From: Bradyrhizobium sp. LMTR 3
GTDB lineage: Bacteria; Pseudomonadota; Alphaproteobacteria; Rhizobiales; Xanthobacteraceae
Assembly: GCF_001693485.1 (NCBI RefSeq)
Contig: NZ_MAXC01000055.1
Span: 124,001 to 188,000 of the forward strand
Length of the DNA stretch: 64,000 nt
Reading direction: 5' to 3'
Shown in pieces: positions 43,411 through 52,859 of the stretch (its first letter is position 1; every line of letters starts with the position of its first letter). The translations under genes were made by a program, and so were the position numbers. Under the pieces are notes generated by a model, which worked only from the letters and a program-made list of their open reading frames with translations, ran no database searches and had not been told where the DNA came from.

Positions 43411-44927
43411 GCCATCTCCATCGGGTTCTTGGCCTTGCGCGGCGAACCGAACAAATTGGTTTCGCTTTCGCCACCCGAGCAGCCATTGCCGAACGTGAAG
43501 CCGCAGGAGCCGCGCAGGTCGTAGGCGTCAGTGCCAAGCTCGCGGTGCGCGGTTGGAATCACGAACCGGTCCTCGTAATTGGCGATCGCCATGATCTGGT
43601 ACATCTCGTCGATCTGTTCGGGCTTCAACCCGACGCGCCGGGCGACCACTTCGTCCACCACGCCATCGATGGTTTTGGTGCGCATATAGGCGCGCATCGC
43701 CAGCATGCGCTCCAGCGCCAGCGTCACTGGCCTCTCGTCACCTGCGGTCAGCAGGTTGGCGAGATATTTCATGGGGATGCGCAGCGACTTTACATCGGGC
43801 ATTCCGCCGTCGAGACCTATCTTGCCGGCGGAAGCCGCCGACGTGATCGGCGACAGCGGCGGCACGTACCATACCATCGGCAGCGTCCGGTATTCCGGGT
43901 GCAGCGGGAACGCCACCTTCCACTCCATCGCCATTTTCCAGATCGGCGAGGCCTTGGCGGATTCGAGCCAGGCATGCGGAATGCCCTGCCGTTCCGCCTC
44001 GGCAATGATCTTGGGATCGTTGGGATCGAGGAAGACGTCGAGCTGCGCCTGGTAGAGGTCGCGCTCGTCGGGTTTGCTTGCGGCTTCAGCAATCCGGTCG
44101 GCGTCATAGAGCACCACGCCGAGATAGCGGATACGGCCGACGCAGGTTTCCGAGCACACCGTCGGTTGGCCGGCCTCGATGCGTGGATAGCAGAAGATGC
44201 ATTTCTCGGATTTGCCCGAGGACCAGTTGTAGTAGATCTTCTTGTAGGGGCAGCCCGAGACGCACATGCGCCAGCCGCGGCACTTGTCCTGGTCGATCAG
44301 GACGATGCCGTCTTCCTCGCGCTTGTAGATCGCGCCCGAGGGGCAGGCCGCGACGCAGGCTGGATTGAGGCAGTGCTCGCACAGCCGCGGCAGATACATC
44401 ATGAAGGTGTTTTCGAACTGCCCGTAGATATCCTTCTGCACGCCCTCGAAATTATAGTCCTGTGAGCGCTTGGCGAATTCGCCGCCGAGGATTTCTTCCC
44501 AGTTCGGCCCCCATTCGATCTTCTCGATCCGTTCGCCCGACACCAGCGAGCGCGGCCGGGCGGTCGGCATCGCCGGCATTTCCTTGGCCTGCTGCAGGTG
44601 CTGGTAGTCGAAGGTGAACGGCTCGTAATAGTCATCGATCTCGGGCAGATCGGGATTGGCGAAGATGTTCGCCAGCACCCGCCACTTGCCGCCGATCCGC
44701 GGCTCGATCTTGCCGTTGCGCTTGCGTTTCCAGCCGCCCTTCCAGCGCGCCTGGTTTTCCCAATCCTTGGGATAGCCGATGCCCGGCTTCGTCTCGACGT
44801 TGTTGAACCACGCGTATTCCATGCCTTCGCGGCTGGTCCACACGTTCTTGCAGGTGACGCTGCAGGTGTGACACCCGATGCACTTGTCGAGGTTCAACAC
44901 CATGGCGATTTGAGCGCGGATCTTCAT
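43407..44927 (-). CDS. narH: Respiratory nitrate reductase beta subunit (Fe-S)
   Basis: A 506-residue protein with four cysteine clusters: CIGCHTCSVTC, CEHCLNPACVAAC, CRGWRMCVSGC and CIFCYP plus a later CSETC. One Trp (CRGWRMC) marks the [3Fe-4S] cluster, as in E. coli NarH. It transfers electrons from NarI to NarG. The start overlaps the narG stop by four bases. Confidence 0.95.
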   Translation of the reverse strand: MKIRAQIAMVLNLDKCIGCHTCSVTCKNVWTSREGMEYAWFNNVETKPGIGYPKDWENQARWKGGWKRKRNGKIEPRIGGKWRVLANIFANPDLPEIDDYYEPFTFDYQHLQQAKEMPAMPTARPRSLVSGERIEKIEWGPNWEEILGGEFAKRSQDYNFEGVQKDIYGQFENTFMMYLPRLCEHCLNPACVAACPSGAIYKREEDGIVLIDQDKCRGWRMCVSGCPYKKIYYNWSSGKSEKCIFCYPRIEAGQPTVCSETCVGRIRYLGVVLYDADRIAEAASKPDERDLYQAQLDVFLDPNDPKIIAEAERQGIPHAWLESAKASPIWKMAMEWKVAFPLHPEYRTLPMVWYVPPLSPITSAASAGKIGLDGGMPDVKSLRIPMKYLANLLTAGDERPVTLALERMLAMRAYMRTKTIDGVVDEVVARRVGLKPEQIDEMYQIMAIANYEDRFVIPTAHRELGTDAYDLRGSCGFTFGNGCSGGESETNLFGSPRKAKNPMEMA

Positions 44928-47900
44928 TCTGCGGCCTCCAAACGGGGGGAACCAGGCTGATCTGCCGTCGGCGTGTCGAGCCAGTCGACCTTCGACATCT
45001 TCCTGACGATGACGAACTCGTCACGGTTGGCGCCAACCGTGCCGTAGTAGTTGAAGCCCCAGGCCTGCTGGGCGTAGCCGCCGATCATGTGCGTCGGCTT
45101 GGTCACGACCCGAGTTACCGAGTTGTGGATGCCGCCGCGCTGCCCGGTCTGCTCGGAGCCGGGCACGTTCACGATCTTCTCCTGGGCGTGATACATCATG
45201 CACATGCCCTGTTTGACGCGTTGCGAGACCACCGCGCGCGCGACCAGCGCGCCGTTGGTGTTGAAGGCCTCGATCCAGTCGTTGTCGATGATGCCGGCGG
45301 CCTTGGCGTCAGCCTCGCTGATCCAGACAATCGGTCCGCCGCGCGACAGCGTCAGCATCAGCAGGTTATCGGTGTAGGTGGAGTGGATGCCCCATTTCTG
45401 GTGCGGCGTGATGAAGTTCAGCACCACTGAGGCGTTGCCGTTCGGCTTGCGGTCGATCACCGGCTTGACGGTCTTGGTGTCGATCGGCGGCCGGTAGACG
45501 CAAAACCCTTCGCCAAAGGCGCGCATCCACAGATGATCCTGGTAGAGCTGCTGCCGGCCGGTCAGCGTCCGCCACGGGATCAGTTCGTGGACGTTGGTAT
45601 AGCCGGCGTTATAGCAGACTTTTTCCGACTCAAGGCCGGACCAGATCGGCGACGAGATGATCTTGCGCGGCTGCGCGACCACGTCGCGGTAGCGGATCTT
45701 CTCGTCCTCCTTAGGGATCGCCAGATGGGTGTGTTCCCGCCCGGTGAAGGTCTCAAGCGAGGCCCAGGCCTTGACCGCGACCTCGCCATTGGTCTCCGGC
45801 GCAAGGCTGAGGATGACCTCGCAGGCGTCGATCGCGCTGTCGATCCGGGCGAGCCCCTTGCTCGCGCCTTCCTCGGTCACGACGCCGTTCAGCTTCTTGA
45901 GCAGGTCGACCTCATGATCGGTATTCCAGCTCATGCCTTTGCCGCCATTGCCGAGCTTGTTCATCAACGGCCCGAGCGAGGTGAAGCGCTTGTAGAGGTT
46001 CGGATAGTCGCGCTCGACCACCGTAACCGCCGGCATCGTTTTGCCGGGGATCGGATCGATCTCGCCTTTCTTCCAGTCCTTGACGTCGAGCGGCTGCGCG
46101 ATCTCGCCGGCCGTGTCGTGCATGATCGGCGTCAGCACGACGTCCTTTTCGACGCCAAGCACTTCCGGCGCCACGCGCGAAAAGGCTTCCGCTATGCCCT
46201 TGTAGATGTCCCAATCACTGCGCGATTCCCAGACCGGATCGACTGCCGCCGACAGCGGGTGGATGAACGGATGCATGTCGGAGGTGTTGAGATCGTTCTT
46301 TTCGTACCAGGTCGCGGTCGGCAGCACGATGTCCGAATACATGCAGGTGGTGGACATGCGGAAATCGAGCGTGACCAAAAGATCCAGCTTTCCTTCCGGC
46401 GCCTCGTCGCGCCACTTCACGTCGACCGGCTTCTTCAGGCCGTGTTCGCCGAGGTCCTTGCCCATTACGCCGTGCTTGGTGCCGAGCAGGTGCTTGAGGA
46501 AATATTCGTGGCCCTTGCCCGATGCGCCCAACAGGTTCGAGCGCCAGACGAACAGATTGCGCGGCCAGTTTTTGGGGTTGTCGGGATCGTCGCACGACAA
46601 TTGCAGCTCGCCCGACTTCAGGGACTTGGCGACATAGTCCTTAGCCTCCAGCCCCGCCGCCGCGGCGCGCCTGGAGACCTCCAGCGGATTGGTCTGAAGT
46701 TGCGGGGCTGACGGCAACCAGCCCATCCGCTCTGCGCGCGCGTTGTAGTCGATCAACGCGCCGTCCCACGGACCAGCAGGCGCCGTCGGCGATAGGATCT
46801 CCTTGATATCGAGGGTCTCGTAACGCCATTGGTCGGTGTGGGCGTAGAACGCCGACGTCGAATTCATCTGCCGGGGCGGACGGCCCCAGTCGAGACCAAA
46901 CGCCAGCGGCGTCCAGCCGGATTGCGGGCGTAGCTTTTCCTGGCCGACATAATGCGACCAGCCGCCGCCGGATTGTCCGATGCAGCCGCACATCACCAGC
47001 ATGTTGATGATGCCGCGGTAGTTCATGTCCATGTGGTACCAGTGGTTCAGCCCGGCGCCGAGGATGACCATCGACCGGCCGCCGGTCTTCTCGGCATTGA
47101 GCGCGAATTCGCGCGCCACCGTGATGATCTGGTCGCGCGGCACGCCGCTGATCTTTTCCGCCCAGGCCGGCGTATACGGCTCGAGATCGTCGTAGGTCTT
47201 GCCGATATTCTCGCCGCCGAAGCCGCGGTCGACGCCGTAATTGGCGAGGAACAGGTCGAACACCGAAGCCACGACAGTCTCGCCGTCAGCGAGTTGCAGC
47301 GTCTTGGTCGGCACGTTGCGCTTGAGCACGTCGGGATGATCGGTGCCGGCGAAATGATCGTGCTCGCGGTTGCCGAAATATGGGAAGCCGACCGGCGAGG
47401 TGCCGTCCCTGATGTCGCTCAGCGACAGCCGGAGCCTGGTATCCTGGTTGCCGGACGCTTTCTCCTCCAGGCTCCATTTGCCCTTCTCGCCCCAGCGGAA
47501 ACCGACCGACCCCTTCGGGACAACGATATCGCCGGAGGTCTCGTCATAGGCGACCGTCTTCCACTCGGGATTGTTGGCCTCGCCCATTCCCTTCACGAAA
47601 TCGGAGGCGCGCAAGAAGCGCTCGGGCACGTAATGATCGCCCTGCTTCACCAGCCGCACCAGCATCGGCATGTCCGTGTACTGGCGTACATAGTCGTTGA
47701 AGTACTTGGCCTGACGCTCGACGTGGAACTCCTTGAGGATGACGTGGCCCATCGCCATCGCGAGCGCAGCATCCGTGCCCTGCTTCGGCGACACCCAGAG
47801 ATCGGCGAATTTCGAGGCTTCCGAATAGTCCGGGCTGATCACGACACTCTTGGCGCCCTTGTAGCGGACCTCGGTATAGAAGTGCGCATCCGGGGTGCGG

Positions 47901-48676
47901 GTCTGCGGGACGTTCGACCCCCACAGGATCAGGAAGCCGGAATTGTACCAGTCTGCGCTCTCGGGGACGTCGGTCTGCTCGCCCCAGGTCTGCGGCGAAG
48001 CCGGCGGCAGGTCGCAGTACCAGTCGTAGAAGGACATGCAGACGCCGCCGAGCAGCGACAGATAGCGCGCGCCTGCCGCGTAGCTCACCATCGACATCGC
48101 CGGGATCGGCGAGAACCCGAACACGCGATCCGGGCCGTAGGTTCTGGCGGTATAGGCATTTGCTGCCGCCACCAGTTCGTTGACCTCGGCCCAGCTTGCG
48201 CGGACGAAGCCGCCGAGACCGCGCTTTTGCACGTAAGCAGCACGCTTCTTCGGATCCTCGACGATCGACTTCCACGCCGCCACTGGGGTCATCAGGACAC
48301 GGGCTTCGCGCCACAGTTTCAGCAATCGCGAACGCACCAGCGGATACTTCACCCGGTTGCCCGAGTAGAGATACCAGCTATAGCTCGCGCCGCGCGCGCA
48401 GCCGCGCGGCTCGTGATTGGGCAGATCCGGCCGCGTGCGCGGATAGTCGGTCTGCTGCGTCTCCCAGGTGACGATACCGCCCTTGACGTAGACCTTCCAC
48501 GAACACGAGCCCGTGCAGTTTACGCCGTGGGTGGAGCGGACGATCTTGTCGTGTTGCCAGCGCTTCCGGTAGCCGTCCTCCCAGGAACGGTCCTCGGTGG
48601 TCATCACGCCATGCCCGCCGGCGAATTCGGCCTTGGCCCGTGTGAAGAACGACAACCTGTCGAGAAAATGACTCAT
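44924..48676 (-). CDS. narG: Respiratory nitrate reductase alpha subunit (Mo-bisMGD)
   Basis: A 1250-residue membrane-bound, cytoplasm-facing nitrate reductase. N-terminal His50, Cys54 and Cys58 (HGVNCTGSCSW) bind the FS0 cluster. The Mo-ligand Asp242 lies in ESADWYNSGFLILWGSN. No Tat signal is expected or seen beyond the usual NarG leader. It reduces nitrate to nitrite using quinol. It follows narK by 12 bp in one operon with all assembly factors and part of the cofactor pathway. Usual family length is about 1,240-1,260 residues. Confidence 0.96.
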   Translation of the reverse strand: MSHFLDRLSFFTRAKAEFAGGHGVMTTEDRSWEDGYRKRWQHDKIVRSTHGVNCTGSCSWKVYVKGGIVTWETQQTDYPRTRPDLPNHEPRGCARGASYSWYLYSGNRVKYPLVRSRLLKLWREARVLMTPVAAWKSIVEDPKKRAAYVQKRGLGGFVRASWAEVNELVAAANAYTARTYGPDRVFGFSPIPAMSMVSYAAGARYLSLLGGVCMSFYDWYCDLPPASPQTWGEQTDVPESADWYNSGFLILWGSNVPQTRTPDAHFYTEVRYKGAKSVVISPDYSEASKFADLWVSPKQGTDAALAMAMGHVILKEFHVERQAKYFNDYVRQYTDMPMLVRLVKQGDHYVPERFLRASDFVKGMGEANNPEWKTVAYDETSGDIVVPKGSVGFRWGEKGKWSLEEKASGNQDTRLRLSLSDIRDGTSPVGFPYFGNREHDHFAGTDHPDVLKRNVPTKTLQLADGETVVASVFDLFLANYGVDRGFGGENIGKTYDDLEPYTPAWAEKISGVPRDQIITVAREFALNAEKTGGRSMVILGAGLNHWYHMDMNYRGIINMLVMCGCIGQSGGGWSHYVGQEKLRPQSGWTPLAFGLDWGRPPRQMNSTSAFYAHTDQWRYETLDIKEILSPTAPAGPWDGALIDYNARAERMGWLPSAPQLQTNPLEVSRRAAAAGLEAKDYVAKSLKSGELQLSCDDPDNPKNWPRNLFVWRSNLLGASGKGHEYFLKHLLGTKHGVMGKDLGEHGLKKPVDVKWRDEAPEGKLDLLVTLDFRMSTTCMYSDIVLPTATWYEKNDLNTSDMHPFIHPLSAAVDPVWESRSDWDIYKGIAEAFSRVAPEVLGVEKDVVLTPIMHDTAGEIAQPLDVKDWKKGEIDPIPGKTMPAVTVVERDYPNLYKRFTSLGPLMNKLGNGGKGMSWNTDHEVDLLKKLNGVVTEEGASKGLARIDSAIDACEVILSLAPETNGEVAVKAWASLETFTGREHTHLAIPKEDEKIRYRDVVAQPRKIISSPIWSGLESEKVCYNAGYTNVHELIPWRTLTGRQQLYQDHLWMRAFGEGFCVYRPPIDTKTVKPVIDRKPNGNASVVLNFITPHQKWGIHSTYTDNLLMLTLSRGGPIVWISEADAKAAGIIDNDWIEAFNTNGALVARAVVSQRVKQGMCMMYHAQEKIVNVPGSEQTGQRGGIHNSVTRVVTKPTHMIGGYAQQAWGFNYYGTVGANRDEFVIVRKMSKVDWLDTPTADQPGSPRLEAAE

Positions 48677-48688
48677 CGTTCGCTTTCC

Positions 48689-51426
48689 TTATTCGGCAGC
48701 TTGTGTGACGGATGAAATCTGCGGGCCACGCTCGACGTCATGGAGCAGTCCACCCCTGCGGGTATAGACGGCCCAAGTGATCGCGACGCAGATCACGTAG
48801 AAGATGAAGAACCCCACAGCGCGCCCTCGACGCCGCCCGTGAGATCGATCGAGGTCCCGTAGGACTTCGGGATGAAGAAGGCGCCGAAGGCTGCGATCGC
48901 CGAGGTGAAGCCGGTGATGGCGGCCGATTCCTTTTCGGCCTGGCGCTGACGGGTCAGCGCATCGGCGGTCGGCATCAGCCGGTCCATTTCCTTGCGCATG
49001 ATGTTCGGTATCATCTGGAAGGTCGATGCATTGCCGACGCCCGTTGCGAAGAACAGGACGAGGAACATCGCAAAGAAGCCCCAGAATGCGCCCGGCTGGT
49101 CCTTGATGCCAATGAAGTAGAGAATGCCGAGCACACCGAGCATCATCAGGATGAAGACCCAGAAGGTGACGCGCGCCCCGCCCCACTTGTCGGAGATCCA
49201 CCCCGTCGCCGAGCGTGACAGCGCACCGACGAGTGGACCGAGGAAGACGAACGGAAGCGCATCGACCGCCGGGAACTGGGTCTTGGCGAGCAGCGGGAAG
49301 CCGGCGGAATAGCCGATGAAGGAGCCGAACGTCCCCGTATACAGCCAGCACATGATCCAGTTGTGCTTGCGCTGGAAGATTACCGCCTGGTCGGCGAACG
49401 AGGCTTTGGCGGAAGCGATGTCGTTCATGCCGAACCATGCTGCGAACGCGCTGGCGACGATGAACGGCACCCAGATGAAGCCGGCATTCTGCAGCCATAG
49501 CGATGATGTCTGCGTACCGCTGGTGACAGTAGCCGGGTCGCCGCCAAACCAGCCGAACACGCCGACCGTGATGATGATCGGCACCACGAACTGCACCGTG
49601 GAGACACCGAGATTGCCGAGGCCGGCATTGAGCGCGAGCGCGTTGCCCTTCTCCGCCTTCGGGAAGAAGAACGAGATGTTGGCCATTGATGAGGCGAAAT
49701 TGCCGCCGCCGAAGCCGCACAACAGCGCCAGCGCCAGAAACACCGGATACGGCGTCGACGGATTCTGCACGGCATAACCGATGCCCACCGCCGGGATTAG
49801 CAGCGACCAGGTCGCGAGCGTGGTCCAGAGTCTTCCGCCGAAGATCGGCACCATGAAGGAGTAGAAAATCCGCAGCACGGCGCCGGAGATGCCTGGCAGC
49901 GCCGCCAGCCAGAACAGCTCGGCGGTGGTGAACTTGAAGCCAACCGAGGGCAGCTTTGCGACCACCACCGACCAGACCTGCCAGACCGCGAATGACAGCA
50001 ACAGCGCCGGGATCGAAATCCAGAGATTGCGCCGCGCGATCGCTCGCCCGGTGGTTTCCCAGAAGGTCCTGTCTTCGGGACGCCAGTCGGTCAGCACCGC
50101 GCCGGACAGCGCGCCAACATGCTCGGGCTTGTGAATCGTTTCCATTTCGGGAAGTTCGGGAAGTTTCTTGAGCTCTTCGCCGACGACGCCGCGCTCCATC
50201 TGCCGGATCGCCATATGCATCCAGGCCAGAGAACCTGCAACCAGCAGGAACAGCAGCATGAAGCAACTGGTCCACAGACCGGTCAGGTCAACGAGCGCGC
50301 CGAACACGATCGGCAACACGAAACCGCCGAGGCCGCCGATCATGCCGACCAGGCCGCCGACGGCTCCAACGTTCTGCGGATAGTAGACCGGGATGTGCTT
50401 GTAGACGGCGGCCTTGCCCAGCGCCATGAAGAAGCCGAGCACGAATACGATCACCGTGAACGGCACCAGTCCCATTTCCAGATGGAAGGCGACAGTGCCG
50501 TTGACCGTCTTTACCAGGTAATCGGTCGGCGGATAGGACAGCACGAAGGTCGTGGCGACGCCGACCAGGAAGGTCCAGTACATTACGCGCCGCGCGCCGT
50601 AGCGATCGGAGAGATGGCCGCCATAGGCGCGGAACACGCTGGCGGGCAGAGAGAACATCGCAGCCACCATGCCAGCGGTCTTGATATCGACGCCGTAGAC
50701 CTTGATCAGATATTGCGGCAGCCACAATGCCAGCGCGACGAAGGCGCCGAACACGAAGAAGTAATAGAGCGCGAAACGCCAGACCTGGATGTTCTTGAGC
50801 GGCTCGAGCTCCAGCCATGCGCTTTTCGGCTTCTCATGTTTCTCACGCCGGGCACGAACGACCGGGTCCTCTTCCGAGCAGAACCAGAACACCAGGCCCA
50901 TCAGACCGATGGAGAGCGCCCAGACCTGCGCGACGGTCTGCCAGCCATAGGCCACCAGCACGAACGGCGCGATGAACTTGGTGACGGCCGCGCCGACATT
51001 GCCGGCGCCGAAGATGCCGAGCGCGGTGCCCTGCTTGCCTGCAGGATAAAAGCGCGAGACATATGCCACGCCAACAGCAAACGATCCGCCGGCGATGCCG
51101 ACGAAGAAGGCCGCCACCAGGAACTCGGGATACGTACTTGCCCAGGTCAGAAGATAGGTTGCGACCGCTGCGGCCAGCATGACGACGGTGTAGACTCGCC
51201 GCCCGCCATATTGATCGGTCCAGATGCCGAGTAAGAGCCGGATCAGCGATCCGCTGAGGATAGGCGTGCCGACCAGAAGGCCGAACTGGGTGTCATTCAG
51301 CCCCAGCTCCTGCTTGATGCGGATACCGATGATCGAGAAGATCGTCCAGACCGCGAAGCATATCGTGAAGGCAATGGTCGAAAGCCAGAGTGCCCGGCCC
51401 TGATGCGCTGTGGTTGTTGCGTCCAT
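48689..51426 (-). CDS. narK: Fused NarK1-NarK2 nitrate/nitrite transporter (C-terminal frameshift)
   Basis: A tandem fusion of two MFS transporters, about 912 residues when repaired. NarK1-like half: about residues 1-425 (KQGTALGIFGAGNVGAAVTK). NarK2-like half: about 450-900 (CGFGGGNFASSMANISFFFP). The main frame ends at 48793 after VEGALW. The true C-terminus continues in another frame (FFIFYVICVAITWAVYTRRG) to a stop at 48689. The break is at a four-base C run on the plus strand (48812-48815), which needs one more base. The fused form usually couples nitrate/proton import to nitrate/nitrite antiport. A FixK-type box lies 62 bp upstream. Confidence 0.9.
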
Positions 51427-51488
51427 AATAGTCCCCTCGCCGGCTCGTGTGCTGAGGGTAGGAATCGACCGGAATGCCGAACCGATAC

Positions 51489-51502
51489 TTGCGCTGGGTC
51501 AA
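51489..51502. promoter_or_regulatory. FixK-type box TTGCGCTGGGTCAA for the nar operon
   Basis: It fits TTGC-N6-TCAA, 62 bp upstream of the narK start (51426), the expected place for a FixK/FNR-class activator of nitrate respiration. Confidence 0.6.
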
Positions 51503-51565
51503 AGATTAATGCGATTGCGCAACTTTCATTGTCGCGGGAAAGCTCCTGATCTTCGCGAATACCGG

Positions 51566-51579
51566 TTGATCCATGTCAA
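51566..51579. promoter_or_regulatory. FixK/FNR box TTGATCCATGTCAA
   Basis: It matches TTGA-N6-TCAA between narK and the rightward USP block. No intact gene starts at the usual distance to its right; a transporter remnant lies there instead. It may now drive the USP-phosphorylase operon from 410 bp away, or assist narK from 140 bp. Confidence 0.65.
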
Positions 51580-51725
51580 TGCGGACGCGCCGAAATGGAT
51601 GAATGGTTTACCTAGATGATGTCCGACAAAGATGTCCCGCATCATCATTCGGCGATCTCGCCGTTTTCTCCTAAGACTGCCTCGCCAGCGCCTGTTACGA
51701 CCAGGCGTTGCGGGGCACTTTTATG

Positions 51726-51980
51726 TCAGTGGCAGGCAGGAGCGTGCTGCAGGGAACGCTGGCGTTTGTGCTGGTCGCGGCAATTCACGTCATGGCGCTC
51801 CAATCCGGCATTCCGGTGCCGGAGGTTCTGGCGTTCTTCTCGCTCGTAGTCGTGATCGTCAGCCTGATCCTCGTCAAGCGCTCCTTCAGCACGGCTGCAG
51901 CGCTGAAGCGGCAAACCAAGCCCGCTTGCGTTGGATCAAATGGCGAATTCGGCCGACCGCTAGATTGTGCCTCGAAATAG
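51726..51980 (+). pseudogene. Remnant of the C-terminus of a cation-transporting P-type ATPase
   Basis: The frame reads GRSVLQGTLAFVLVAAIHVM, then VLAFFSLVVVIVSLILVKRS and FST. This resembles the last two membrane helices of P2-type cation ATPases (LQGxLxLxLVAAI...LAFFSLVxxxLxLIxVNRSFS). None of the catalytic domains (DKTGT, ATP-binding) is present. It ends nine bases before the USP start. It probably reflects a deletion that removed an ATPase gene but kept its FixK promoter and 3' end. A small genuine membrane protein is the alternative. Confidence 0.45.
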
Positions 51981-51989
51981 GAGAGCACC

Positions 51990-52829
51990 GTGGCGATCAA
52001 AGACATTCTGCTGACACTGACGAGTTATCCGGATCCAACTCCGGTCTCAGTAACCGAGGAGGCAGTCTCGGTTGCGGCTGCACTTGGTGCTCACCTGGCC
52101 GCCGTCGCCTGCGAGGTGCATGTCGAAGTGCCAGGACATTTCCTCTCCGGTTCGATTGCCAATATCCCCGCGATTCTTGCCGGCGAAGCCGAGAAGAGCC
52201 GGAAGAGCGCCAAGGACATTCTGGCTGCTTTCGATGCCGCCGCGAACAAAGCCGGCATCCTCCACGAGACCTATGTCGAGAAATGCCCGACTTTCGCGGT
52301 GCCGGATCTGCTGGTGGACTACGCGCGGCTTCGCGACCTCACCATCGTGCCGGTGCCGGAAAGCTATGACCAGTGGTACGCCGAGGCCGTGATATTCGGA
52401 TCGGGCCGGCCGACCCTCGTTGTACCTGAGAGCCCCCGCCCGCGCCCATTCGAACTCGGCACTATCGCCATCGCCTGGGATTTCAGCCGCGCGGCAGCCA
52501 GGGCCGTTTCGGATGCGCTTCCGCTGCTCGAAAAAGCGAAGAAAGTGCGCATCGTCACCGTCACCAATGAGAAGAAGCTGGACTCCAAGCATTCCGCCGA
52601 GGAGTTGGCGAAAAACCTGGCGCGCCATGGCATCGACGTCGTGCTGGACAAGATTGATGCCAACGGGAAGCGAATTGGAGAGGTGCTTGAAGCTTACGCC
52701 GTCTCCCACAAGGTCGATGTCCTCGTCATGGGGGCTTATGGACACTCCCGATGGCGCGAATTCGTCCTCGGTGGCGCAACCAAGAGCCTGCTGTCGAAGC
52801 CGCCGCTTCCGATTTTGTTTTCGCATTGA
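51990..52829 (+). CDS. Universal stress protein (two-domain USP)
   Basis: A 279-residue protein with a GTG start preceded by TAGGAG. Two USP folds are visible; the second ends VLVMGAYGHSRWREFVLGGATKSLL, the ATP-binding Gly signature. It is a paralogue of the USP at 32570. It is the first intact gene of the operon USP-phosphorylase-PRPP synthetase-nuclease. Such USPs often bind AMP/ATP, which fits neighbours that handle AMP and PRPP. Confidence 0.86.
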   Translation: MAIKDILLTLTSYPDPTPVSVTEEAVSVAAALGAHLAAVACEVHVEVPGHFLSGSIANIPAILAGEAEKSRKSAKDILAAFDAAANKAGILHETYVEKCPTFAVPDLLVDYARLRDLTIVPVPESYDQWYAEAVIFGSGRPTLVVPESPRPRPFELGTIAIAWDFSRAAARAVSDALPLLEKAKKVRIVTVTNEKKLDSKHSAEELAKNLARHGIDVVLDKIDANGKRIGEVLEAYAVSHKVDVLVMGAYGHSRWREFVLGGATKSLLSKPPLPILFSH

Positions 52830-52859
52830 CGGTCGGTTTTGGCGCACCGTGGAGTTCCG

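Noticed and set aside
46952..48715. 587-codon plus-strand frame
   Set aside because: It is antisense to narG and a product of GC-rich codon bias; no motif or ribosome site.
48830..50275. Long minus-strand frame inside narK
   Set aside because: It is a shadow frame of narK except for its last part (48689 to about 48815), which is the displaced narK C-terminus.
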